The notes below the pieces were generated by a model, which saw only the letters and a program-made list of their open reading frames with translations, did not search any database and was not told the DNA's origin. From Lepidurus packardi (Eukaryota > Arthropoda > Branchiopoda > Notostraca > Triopsidae), in assembly GCA_023053545.1 (NCBI GenBank), contig JAKZAN010000123.1:30318-94317 (forward strand): DNA of 64,000 nucleotides. Direction: 5' to 3'. Numbering within the stretch: position 1 is the first letter of the stretch; each line of letters opens with the position of its first letter. This document shows, in pieces, positions 37,601 through 48,862 of this stretch. The translations under genes were made by a program, and so were the position numbers.

Positions 37601-40600
37601 GAAAGAGTATGAGCAAATGGAGAGATAGATGGAGAGTAACAAGTCAATCTATTAAAAAGTGGTCAGAGAGTACGAAATCAGTGTGACCCAGCACACCGAA
37701 CAACTCCAAGAGTATGAGCACATCCTCAAAGAACTAGAAGACAGCAGGGCTCACATCGATAGAATGGCTGTAGAAAATGCCAAGTTGGAGCAACTCCTCG
37801 ACGAGGCTAACCGAAGGCTGCAGGACTCAGCGAGAGAGTCAGAAGAAGAAAGAAGGAACAGCTGGGAGTTGGAAAGGGTTCGGAAAGAACTATAGACTGC
37901 CAGATTGGAGTTGGCTCAGATGCGAAAGTAAATGTCAGATGTGAGGAGAGAAGCCGAGCAAGCTAAGAGAGAGTCTGAACAGAAGCAGAGGGAGCTTGAG
38001 CAAAAGAAAAGAGAGTTGGAAACTATGAAGAACACACAGAGTGACTCCAGCAAAAAGGGATCCGCAGAAAACTAGCGACTCAACCGGATGATTTAGTAGC
38101 ATGTGAGCATCGAGAAAAACCTCCGAGCCCAAGTGTCAGAGCTGGAAAAGATTAACACCAGTCTACAGGTCAGAGTTGAGGAATATGAGAAACAGAAGAA
38201 AAACTATGAGTCCACCATACGTACACTCGACACCCTCAAACAGTAGAAAGACGAAATGCAGAGATTCATAAAGCAGCAAGAACAGCTCCAGAAGACGAGG
38301 GAAGCTGAGCGCAACGCCGAGATCAGCAAAATGCAGAACGAGCTGAGCCAGACCAAGGCTATCCTCAACAAGACTATCAACGACCACGCCAAAGACCAGG
38401 AAAGACAGGCCCAGCGCATCCAGACCGACATGATTCGGGTGCATTCAGAAAACGAAGACCTCAAACGACAGCTAAATGAGGCTAACTCAAGGCTGCACAA
38501 ACTACAGGAAACAGTGGACTCTCTAAGGCGTGATGTCTCCGTCCCTAAGGATATCAAAGAGTTCGAAGCACTGATGCGTGAGTACACCGATTTGCGAAAC
38601 CGATTTGATGATCTACGCAGAATGAATGAAGATCTCAAGGCTAGATAGACGCAGCTTCAGAAGCAGATGCAAGCAGATCAGTAGGGTAGCAGCAATAATA
38701 GGGAGTACGATCAGGAATTTTGGAGGAGTCTGAAAGAAGAGAATGAGTGTCTGGCCATTGAAGTCAATGCGTGGAGAACCAAGTATGAGGAACTGTTGGC
38801 TTCTAGTCATCAGCAGGACAAAGTGGCTCAGTTAACTCGGCTGCTTCAGAACTCGGAGAGTAATCTCAGAAAAGCCCAGTAGTCGCAGAATAGTTCGCAA
38901 ATGCTGAAATCAGAAAACGACAGACTGCGGGAAAGAGCTTCAGAGGCTGAGAGAATTTACAAAGACGAGATCAACGTGTCCAAGATTAAGATTAGTGATT
39001 TGGAAAACAAGTTAAGGGAGGAACTCAATCAGAAACTCAAACAAGAAGCAGCCATCAACAACTCCAACAACGAAGTGGACAGAGTCAAAAGAGAACTGGA
39101 ACGTGTCAGAAACGATCTGGACAGTTCCAGGAGACTCAGTGGGGGACGTACTCCCACAGGAGCAGCTGTCCTGCCAGCAGACATCGTCACCAAGCTGCAG
39201 GAGTATGATCTGAAGCTTGCCAAACTGGCTGAAGAGAACAATCGTCTGAACGACATCATAAACAAGAATGAGACCAGCTTCAACAACATGCTTCTGGACA
39301 ACCAGTACCTATTCGAGGAGAACAGAACCCTCAAGGAAAAAGTGACGAAGTTCGAAAAGTAAGTTAAAGATGCTCAGAATAGTCAAAGGAGTAGTAGAGT
39401 CATAGATACGAAGGAGATCGAAACCATCAATAATATCAGGAAGGAAGCCTCAGAGAAGGAGGCTATCCTTCGCGAAGAACTGTCCCGACTCAAGAGAGAA
39501 GTCGACGCAAAACAGTTGCTCCAAAAGCAATACGACGATTTGAGATCCAAGGAGGAGAGACTCAGAAGCGACAAGCAAGCTGTCGACCAATAACTAAGCA
39601 GGAAGAGTAGTGAAGTGTATGAACTGAATAACAGGATCACACGTTTGACTGTGGAGAGCAGGTCGAAGGAAGACCAATTGAACTCCGAACTAAGTCGAAT
39701 CAGGGGAGACCTTGCCAGAACTTCCAGTGCCAGCCAACAACCCGAAACACTCAGGAAACTGGAGTCTGAAATCACTTTTTTGAACAATAGCCTGCGAACA
39801 TACGAGAGCAATGAGAAGAAATACAAAATGGACATTCTCAACCTGGAATCTGAACTGGCAAGAACGAGGTCGAATGCACAATTGACCACATCCACAACGC
39901 AGGTCAACGAGCTCCGAAGGAGCCTTGAGGACAAGGACAGGCAAATCAGCAAGCTAGGCACTGAGCTAGAAAGCCGTAAGCGTGAATATGATATTAGGAT
40001 CAAGGAAGTTACAGAGAGGAATAACGAGATATCCAGTCTACACTTGCGAATATCAAATCTTGAAGTGTAAACCAGTCGTCATTCAAGTGAGAAGGAGTCG
40101 ATTAGTAGAAAGCTCAACGACGCTGAGCTCAGACGGGCCTGTGTAGAACAGATTCTCTAGCAAAAGAAAAAGGACTACGAAACTTTGTATAATGAGCTTG
40201 AGAATAGAAAAAGGTCTGAGCATGACTATATCAAGAAAATTGATTACTTGGAAAGAAATGGAGAAAAACTCTCAAAGACCATCATTTAATTGGAGTCGAA
40301 GTACGACGCATAGAGGCAGGATGGGCGGTACCGTGACAGCAGGATTTCTCGTCAATCGTCGAGCAGCATGATGGCCCAAACCGACGGTAACTCCCAGAAA
40401 TACCAGGCTCTTTTAGAATAGAAGCTGGCTCTGGAGACTGAGTGGAACAAACTCAACTCTTTGGTGGAGAAGGAGTATGCGTATAAGATGGAAATCGAGA
40501 AAAAGTTCTCGATCCTCTTGGACTAGAAGACTAAGTCCCTGGAGAAGATCGACAACCTTCAGAAAATGCTCCATTCCCGCTAAATTGATCTACTCAAGAG

Positions 40601-41678
40601 CTATGAGTTGCGCGAAGAAGCACTACGCTAACTCATTGAGGAAAATCGTAGACTCCAAAAGGAGCTCAGGCTCATCAACGAGAAACTTGCCCATCACAAC
40701 ATCACTTCATTCCTGTCTCCCAAGAATCTTGAAGACTCTCTGAACAGGCTTGAGAGTGAACTCATCAGACTTAAAAGATAGAACTCTAGTCTACGAGAGG
40801 AGCTGCGCATAATGGAAGATAACAGAGGATTCTCTTATACTCCCAGGCCGAACAGCAGAATCCAGTACGGGCACTCCTTCACTCCGGTTGAAGAATTAGA
40901 GGACAAGTACATGCTCAAAGCAGAGGGCGAGAGGCTTCAGGAGGAGATTTACTATCTGGAGAGGTCTAACGAACAGTTGCACAACAAGCTGAAAACGATA
41001 GAAAATGATACTTCGGTCTATAGCGGATCCAGCAGATTCCGAGCAGCAGAAAGAGTCGGAGGCCAGACGATGCGACTTAATGATCGCGTAAAGCATCTGG
41101 AGCGAGAAAGACACAGCCTTTATCAGAGGATCAAGATTCTTTCGATCTTCTCGGTCATTTAAACGACCGAGCACGCATTCGTTCATAATGTCAACAGACT
41201 CCTCGTAAACATGGTAGAGTTCCTGAACGAGACATAGGAGTTCGGAGAGAGCGAAGTGAACTTCGGCGCTTTCATCAACGACGTCACAATACTTGTGAAG
41301 CAGGGGGACTATGCACATTACTTCGACACTGTCGAGCAGTTCTTGAAGGATCTGTTCCTGAGGACGCTGGAAATAAAGAACCAGGTATTGGCGCAGCAGG
41401 CCAGCCAGCTGTTGTAGTTCAGGCATCAAATGAGCTAGCTGGTGAATGAGCAGATTGAGTATATCGAAGACGAAGAGAGAATGCCGATGATGCACGTACA
41501 GTCCCGCCGAGGCCAGGACTCGAGAATCAGCTACGATAGCCATGGACTGGCCTCGATAATCGCGCTGCAGCACCTTTTCAAGTTGTACATGAAGGCGAAG
41601 AGTCCGGAAGTGCTGGAAGAAATCGGGCAGCTGCTGAACATTACCCAGCAAGACCTGAAGAACAGGGACAGCATCTGA
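34608..41678 (+). CDS. Giant coiled-coil protein (2,356 residues)
   Basis: One continuous frame from ATG 34608 (MSENKQEESK) to TGA 41676-41678 with dozens of in-frame UAR codons and no TGA. After a ~130-residue polar, basic N-terminus the sequence is overwhelmingly alpha-helical with heptad Leu and dense Glu/Lys/Arg/Gln, for example LERENDEL-like repeats across 37-40 kb, interrupted by a few Ser/Gly breaks (about 39140 and 40340). The final ~150 residues (from 41160) are less repetitive and may form a small domain. Resembles large cytoskeletal, basal-body or rootlet coiled-coil proteins; such similarity is compositional and does not establish homology. It starts 89 bp from the divergent gene at 34518. 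Confidence 0.88.
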
Positions 41679-41774
41679 AGTGAATGTTTTCCTGGCATGA
41701 TGACTCATGATTTTTAGTGCGGAATATTGATGTCTAACACATAAGGTACAGCTCGGCTATAAATAAATACTCCA

Positions 41775-42483
41775 TCAATCTCTCTTTGGCATCGCCATAC
41801 TGGTCATCCTTAGGCTCGGTTCTCTCGTCTCCACGTCCTCCTTCTTATTATTGCTCTCGAACTGCCTCTTCATGGCTTTGCTGCGATTTTTGAGCATGTA
41901 CAAAAACATGTACACGAATCCCACCAGGATCAACCCCTGGATCACCCTGATGAAGTTGATCTCGTTTTGACTCAGCTCTTTGTGCCGAGCCACGTAGTTC
42001 TGGATCAGTAGCATTTCTCCAATGATGCCCACAGGGTACAGGACCAAGAATCCGTTGTACCTTAGGAGGGTTGTTAGGTTGTTCTTCACGAGATAGTAGA
42101 GAGAGCGATTGAAGTCAGCCATTGACCAGGCAGTCAGCACATGAACTACTACTACAGGGGAGAGATCGGTTGATATAAAGCCCCATGTGACGATCAATCT
42201 GCCAAGACTCTGCAAAATCGCACCAGCGAGACCACCTACAGTATCAAAGAACGATGGGATAACAATGAAAGAGAGTACCTTTAGTGACACCAAGGAGGAC
42301 GAGCACGATGTCTAGAATCTGGAAGGTCTGGATGAACTTGAGAAGCCAAATGGCAAGGGAGAAGTCAGAGGCATCGGGGGCTTTGAGTTTTTAGGGGTGG
42401 AAGAAGATGACTTGGGTGGTGAGAAGGAGGACTGCGAACCAGGAGGCAAGGCAGATGATGTTATAGAAGCGGTGCGGGTTCAT
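41775..42483 (-). CDS. PHS1: Very-long-chain 3-hydroxyacyl-CoA dehydratase (PHS1/HACD/PTPLA)
   Basis: ER enzyme of the third step of fatty-acid elongation, dehydrating 3-hydroxyacyl-CoA. Exons 42483-42291 and 42235-41775 with a 55-nt intron give 217 residues. About six hydrophobic helices are visible. The catalytic region is intact: LVLYPVGIIGEML contains the Tyr and Glu of the family YPxGxxGE motif, and AWSMADFNRSLYYLVKN matches the AWS..E..RY.FY segment. The basic, polar C-terminal tail (NKKEDVETREPS) is compatible with a cytosolic end. One UAA is read as Glu. Convergent with the coiled-coil gene (96 bp spacer). Confidence 0.92.
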
Positions 42484-42681
42484 GGTTATAGTGCTAGGAT
42501 TTGGATAAATGGGCAAATTCTAAAGTAAACAATTAGTGGGGATTACAGATTTGTTGGAGTGCGCTTCAATTGCAAATAAAACTTCATGAAGAGATCAGTA
42601 CGTGCCAAAGGACGATCGGCTATTTCTGGCGAACAAGACCATAAAATTATAATATCATCAAACAGCCACAATATCAATTAC

Positions 42682-44863
42682 TCACCCCACCGGTTCCTAC
42701 ACCTTCTGCACCTTCATTGACGACTTCGCCATCAACTAGAATATCTCCTGGAACTCCTCGCTCGACTCCGAGTAGCTGCTCTTCACGGACTACGGTTTCT
42801 TGCTGCTGTACATCTCAGCCAGCCGACCTGTCACTGTTTTCGAAGGCAATCCGTTGTAGCTGTGGAACAGGTGCATGATCTATTGGTGCTTAGGAGTCCC
42901 TGTCGCCAACGGAGTTTGGGTTCTCACTCCCGTTTGGTCAGACTTGCTCTTCTGGATTAGGTAGGCCTACATTTAGGCTGATATGTTACGAGACGTTGAA
43001 GTGGAGCTTGCAGTGGAGGCGTAGTTGGTTGTTTTGATGCTGGAGTAAGAGGGTTCAGTCTGTTTGGCAGCATGAGGGATACTGTTGACAATTCTAAGCA
43101 TGGCAATAGGCGGGAGGGGACAGCGAGCATCGACGCAATGAGAGAGTTGCAGCTCGAGGTAGGAAAGAAGGAATCTTTCCTCTGTTTTGGTAAACTTGTT
43201 GGTTCGGAGCTATGAGAGTATTTCGAGAAAGGCTGTGGCGATTTCTGGCTCGCGCTGCGCTATTTTCTCAATCAGTAACTGAACAGTTTTCAGATACTCG
43301 AAGTAAGTCAAGAGTTACGAAGACGAGGGGAAATCGCAGTTTTCAGCGATCGAATAGACCAGGTCAGCCAGGATGGATGCACTGCTCTGGCTCAGCCTAT
43401 CCGGACCCAGGCAGTACTCCAGCAGTGTGGCATACACCTACAGGACCAGCGATCTCGTTCTGATGCTCAGATTATGAGAAAGACACTCCAAGATATTCGT
43501 GATCCGCTCCGAATCCATTTCATGCTCGTCCCTGAACTGTCTTATGAAACTAATGATCTAGTTGGATAGTGTGTTCAAAGAATTGAAGTCTTCCGTACTC
43601 GAGTCTCGTAGTTAGGTGATTAACGAAGAAAGCAGCAGCAGCTTAGAGTCAACACTGGCTAGTCTTGAGAAGACTTCCATCAGACTCTAAGTGGCTGACA
43701 AAGCCATCGGCTGGTCAGTGGGCAGCAGGTATCTCAGATTTACACTAATACAAGCGGCGACTGAGGCAGAAGAGTGGGCCAGCAGTTGATCGATGTGGAC
43801 GAAGCGTGACTTTAGCCAGCGTGTGAGGGTATTGAGACCATTAATCTTATTGAGAGGTTTGAGCATATTGGGGAACTTCTGGGAATAATCTCCCAAAGAA
43901 ACAGCAAAGTGAGACTGGTCGTGACCGCAAACCCCGAGATAGGATAGTAGTTGGCGGACCAATCCCCTGTGGAACTGAGGATTAGCCTAATGATCGCAGA
44001 TTCCAGCGACAATATGGACTTCGAAATCTTCAGTTTCCTGGGGATTGAAGTGATGCTAGTCGTAGACCCCGAGAATGACGTCATAGAGGACATTAAACCC
44101 AGATATGCCATACGTGCTAGCACAGCTGCTCAGGATGGCTTCACAAGTCTGCCGTAAAGGGTCGTTTTTGGGTACCTTAAGCCATATTCGGATAAATATT
44201 TTGGTAGACTGCGCTTCGAGTTCTCCGACCGAAGACTTTTCCAATAGTTCATAATAGGTTCTGGAGCAGTCACGTGCTTTCTCCTCATCCTTGACGATAG
44301 CCTCCATGAGAGCTTGCATGAGTTTTTCTACGATTTTCCCGCTGGTGAACTTATCCCTATATGTTTTGCTGAGTGTACAGACACTTTCGAGGATCTCCTT
44401 GCGGAGCTCAGGGAAGCCGCTGAACAAATTGACAGCCATCTGGAAGTAGCTTGCTTCGAACTTGGAAAGATAGTCGCGATTGGTGGTCGCTCTGGCTGTC
44501 TTTTGGACCGACCATTACCCTATCTTTTTTGTGATTCTGCGGCCAATACTACTGGATTGGTTGTTTTTGCTCTAACTCACCAGTGCTAAGGGGTTGTTAT
44601 TTATTTCATGGGCGCTCAGAAACACTGTCTCGTAGTTGTTGATAATCACTTCATCCACCACCACCAGCGCGATCGTTGCGTGTCGGAGCACTTAGCCTGC
44701 GCGGTCATTTCTTTTGACCAGCCTCATGTTATATTCTACCATATCCGGGATGCTGCTCTTGTGGGACGAAAGGTGTTAAAGCAGTTTTCGGAGTAGTCCT
44801 TTCCTTGCGAGGGTGGCCTTGACAGCCTCATAGAGAGGTGTGTTTTCGGTGATATTTCCTATG
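42682..44863 (-). CDS. CLASP/HEAT-repeat-like protein (5' end incomplete)
   Basis: Helical-repeat protein of roughly 700 residues or more. Exon 44863-44581, intron 44500-44580 (81 nt), exon 44499-42682 ending in TGA. An upstream acceptor at about 44864 implies a further 5' exon that I could not place. Paired Leu-rich helices recur (AHSSASVAACISVNLRYL, SLVLEVYATLLEYCLG). The segment EKLMQALMEAIVKDEEKARD followed by YYELLEKS resembles the CLASP_N/TOG array in which each repeat bears D..x..AR. The C-terminus is Ser/Thr/Lys-rich. CLASP proteins regulate microtubule plus ends; assignment to that family rather than generic HEAT is tentative. Confidence 0.6.
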
Positions 44864-45339
44864 CTAAGGTATGAATTTGTTATATGAACGGAATGTTCTG
44901 GCTGGAAGTAGAAGAGTGATAAAAGTTTCAAGTCTGGGAAAAAGGGAAAGTGGGCGTGAAGGAGCAGGGAAGGTTGATTACGATGGGTCAGGAAGGGGAG
45001 AAAGATTGTGGATGAGGTCAAGGAGTTCAATGAAGACGGGAGTTGAAGAGAGCTGTGGCCTGAGACAAGTGCAACCCATTGGCAGAAATTGGTATGAATT
45101 GGGAGTAAAAAATCTGTTGTACCGTCTCGGATCGGTAAATAAAGAGTCATCTAAGTATTGAGAACTCGGGGGGTGTTAAAGCTTAGGGTTACTGTCCTAA
45201 ATTTCGAGAAGTCCCAGTTTCATGAGTGCTTGTCCACCGTTTCCCCGACGCCCCAACTGATTGAGCCAAATACACACAGCCAATAATAAACACAACTCTA
45301 TTCCTATCCTTCGCACCATTTCCTACAACCTGTTCCCTC

Positions 45340-46464
45340 ATGTACGTGCGCATCGAGACCCGCAAAAACAAGTTCGTCCACAATAGCAACTCCAAACTTC
45401 TCTTCGGGGTCGCAGTCGGCGATCGCAGAGCCATCCTCTTCTACTCCACTGGTCACTTCTACGAGTACGATCTCTTCGAGGACAAGATCCTCTACACCAG
45501 CAACCTTGATGAAAGGCCCTTCAAGGCAATTTCTATCAACCCCACCCAAATTGTGTGTCTGATGGCTGCTTCCCGCAAGATCATACGCATCGACACCAAG
45601 GCCAAAGCCATCGAAGACATCTGCAGAGTGCCGCTTCACCCGACACATGACTAGGCGCGAGATCGTGCCAACTTCTTTCTGGCCTGCTTGCACCGCTTCA
45701 AAAACACTCGATCCTTCTTTGTCGAATAGAACGTCCCTGAGGAAAACCGAAAACGAATCATCTATTTCCCCGAACAACCTGCGCCTCGCGAACGCTACGT
45801 CTTCAAAGATTACGAGTCCTTCAACTTTGTATTCGAGCCTATGGACGACTCCTCCCGTGTCGCTATCTACAAGCAGAGTGTGGAGTCCGACCGGCCTTGG
45901 GAACTCAGAGTTGTGGATTTAGCTGATGGGTTCTCATAAAACAGGTACCAGCTGGAACACAAGAGCCTCGGCCCCACAGCAGTAGTCCAGCAGGTGTGGG
46001 CCAAGAATGGGAACGAGCTGCTGGTGTTTGTGAATGGCAACCACCCGTAAATCCTGATTTTTAACATTGAAAAATCTACGCTGGTCGAGTGCACCTACAA
46101 ACTCGGGATGAACTTCCAGCGCCTCTGCCTCTATAACCCAGAGTTCGAGACAGCATGTCTATGCTATATTGCGAACAACCGCATCAACGGAGAACTGTAT
46201 GAGAATATGGTGGAGCTCGTGGATCTTCAGCACGGTGTGCTTGTCCAGAGTGGTCCCATGACGCTCAAAGACACTAGCTCGGCCTGGGAAAACGAATACC
46301 TGCTGGACATCTGTGGAGAGAACCGGTCTGGCAACGTGTCGATATTCCACACCCGACATTTCATCAAGAAGAAATCGCTGTACTTCAACCTGTTGGTGAG
46401 GACAGGGGCAAGAGAAGTACTGGGGGACGAGATGGTGTACCAGACCCTGTCGCTGTTGGAGTGA
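45340..46464 (+). CDS. Beta-propeller-like protein A (paralogue of 55023-56126)
   Basis: Single-exon gene of 374 residues, ATG 45340 to TGA. Repeated short beta-rich units of the form (x)YDLFEDKILYTSNLD, KIIRIDTKAKAIEDICRV, ILIFNIEKSTLVECTYKLG suggest WD40/Kelch-like blades without canonical GH...WD signatures. The C-terminus KKKSLYFNLLVRTGAR followed by MVYQTLSLLE aligns by eye with the C-terminus of the minus-strand gene at 55023-56126, and the overall lengths (374 and 367) agree, so the two look like members of one lineage-specific family. Function unknown. Confidence 0.75.
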
Positions 46465-47148
46465 GGATGATTAAGCTGAATATAGATTCTACAATGAAAC
46501 TGGGCATATGAGTGGATAGGAGTGTCATAAGCAGAGTAACAGGTATATATTAAGTATGATTTTAACCCCTAAAATTCATGAATTGCTATGCTCTGATCGT
46601 GACAGTATAATCTTGAAATGGTAGTATCAGTGCTAATAAAAGTTGTGGATTTGTTTCTAGCAACATTCAGTTCAGGCACGCGACGGGCGCCAAAGGCTAC
46701 CAGGATTAATTCCAGAGAAACATACGCTGAACTCGCATCAAAGGGCTAGACTTCTTAGGCAACTCTCAGACTTCACCCAACTCGTCGAAAGTTGGTATGC
46801 AGTTGGCACGTCAGGCCCTTCTAAAATTTCAAATTAAAATGTTAAATGTATTGTATTCAAATCCATTACTTATGTCCGCGCTGATTGTGGTAATGGAGTG
46901 CTGTGGATTAAAAAGAGAGCCAGAGGGGGAAGTGCTAGAACAGTATTGGGACAACAAGGTTCAGGGCTTTCAGCCGGAATGAACCCAATATTGGCCAATT
47001 TCTTCGTGGACTTGTAACATGACCAAAACAGTCAACAATGTATCCAGACTTCCTCGAACTAAGAAAATCATCGACTAAAACTCACGCACTCCGAAATAAA
47101 ACTCCGTATTCATTAATTAGATTTTTAAACTGAATACCAAAACATAGC
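46465..47148. other. Intergenic region, nothing convincing
   Basis: A 684 bp AT-rich spacer between tandem genes. A frame at 46797-46982 has no family resemblance. No RNA gene recognised. Confidence 0.45.
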
Positions 47149-48547
47149 ATGGCTCATCTCCGTGATATTAAGTACAGCCAAGTCCCAGAATTCACTTGGT
47201 CCGAGGCTGAACAGCAGTCCAACGACAAGTTTGTCCGTCTCCGTGACGAAGAGGCCAAGACTCTCCCTCCTCACATTTTCCAAAGTACCCTCCCGACTCA
47301 TCCAAATCTTAGGGAACACCCTCTCCTACCTGCCTTTAATGGAGTCCAAGCCACTGTACAAGCTGCTCCACACGATGCCAAAGGGTGTCATGCATCATTT
47401 GCACGTGGACTGCAATGAGGACCTCTAGTTCTTGAAAAAGCATGTTCTGGACTACCCCAACGTCTATATCACCCGGGACTGGTCGAGCTGGTGCTACGGT
47501 ACCAAGGAAGAGGCAGAAAAGGGTGATTGGATGAGTGTCCCCGAAGCCCGAGGCCAGTTCACCTCGGAATAAGATTTCTACAAGGCAATCCTCAGCATCA
47601 CCCAACTCACTCCTGAGGAGAGAGAACTCCATTCCTATACTCCCAAATCTTGGGAAATCTTCGAGAAGAAGATTTGCGGGTTCCTGGCCATCTTCCACCA
47701 AGAGGAGCTCTTCAAATTGTACATACTTCATATTTGCGAGTATCTGATCAAAAATGGGTACTCGCGTGTGGAGTTCAGAGCTCCTGTCTTCGATCTGCGG
47801 TGCAGAGACCCTACCCAAACAAAAGGCACTGCTCGCGTGCTTCAGATTTACGAGGAAGTGGAGGCTGAAATGCAGAAATTATATCCCTTCTTCAGTCTGG
47901 GAATCATAGTGTTCGGCCTCAAGATGTTCTCTCCTGAAGTCCTCGAAGAGTATTTCCGGAAGATATACGATGTGCACTCCCATGTCGTGGTCGGCATCGA
48001 TCTCGTCCAGGAATAGGATAAATTCGGAGACTTTGGACCGTATGCCTAAGTCCTTCAAAAAATTCAGGCCTCGTACCCCAACCGCCAAATTCCTGGAGTC
48101 TTCCATGCAGGCGAGACTCGAAACAAAAAGATGGAGAATGTCTTGAAGGTTCTCGATTTCGGCACCCACAGGATTGGCCACGGACTCAACCTTCTGCAGA
48201 ACGCCCACCTCATGGAGGAGGTGCGCAAGAACCGCATCTGCGTGGAGGCCAACCCGCTCTCCAACCAGTTCCTGCACTACACCTACGACCTCGTCCTGCA
48301 CCCCGCCATCACCTTCTTCCAGTTCGGCATCCCCGTCAGCATCAGCTCCGACGACCCGGCGCGGTTCGGGTACAACGGGACGACCCCCGACTTCTTCGTG
48401 GTGGTGCACGCGTTCCACTTCTGCCTGAAGGAGCTGAAGCTGCTGGCGATCTACTCGATAGTGCACAGCCTGGGCACCCCCGAACAGAAGCAGCAGCTGC
48501 TGGCACTGTTCGAGAGCCAGTGGGAACAATGGCTTCGTGAACTCTGA
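47149..48547 (+). CDS. ADGF/ADA2-type adenosine deaminase, complete copy
   Basis: Converts adenosine to inosine. Exon 1 47149-47284 (136 nt), a 28-nt phase-1 intron, exon 2 47313-48547; 456 residues. Zinc/catalytic motifs: MHHLHVD (HxH), PGVFHAGETR, THRIGHGLNL and ISSDDPARFGYNG; NPLSNQ matches ADA2-type enzymes. No signal peptide is seen, unlike secreted animal ADGF/ADA2, so a cytosolic role is likely. Glu at FL-preceding, VQE-E-DKFGDF and other sites is encoded by UAR in the first two thirds; the last ~370 bases are markedly GC-rich with no UAR. A close paralogue at 63044 is cut by the telomere. Confidence 0.93.
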
Positions 48548-48862
48548 CGAGAGAGCATTATGATTTTATGATTGGCATATAAGTAACAAGAAGAATTGAA
48601 AATGGATCGATAGTAATTGATGTGGACATGAAAAATAACAGTAGTAGCAGCTGTAGGTGTTAGATTTTAATAGAATAAGCATCAATATCGATGCACTATG
48701 CACAGCTAGATTTATATCTTGTGGCCATTCTTAGGGTCCCAAATATTTACTTGATCAAACTAGAAAATGAGTTCTAGTTAATTGTGAACCCATAACACTC
48801 TCGTCTATAAAAATGAACCTAGAACATTTCGTTTAAGCTAAAAAATATATCCCATGCCATCA
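48548..48862. other. Convergent intergenic spacer
   Basis: A 315 bp AT-rich region between two convergent gene ends, presumably containing both 3' UTRs. Nothing else recognised. Confidence 0.5.

Noticed and set aside
48174..48428. Thr/Ser-rich frame in the deaminase 3' region
   Set aside because: It is a shadow of the GC-rich deaminase coding sequence in another frame.
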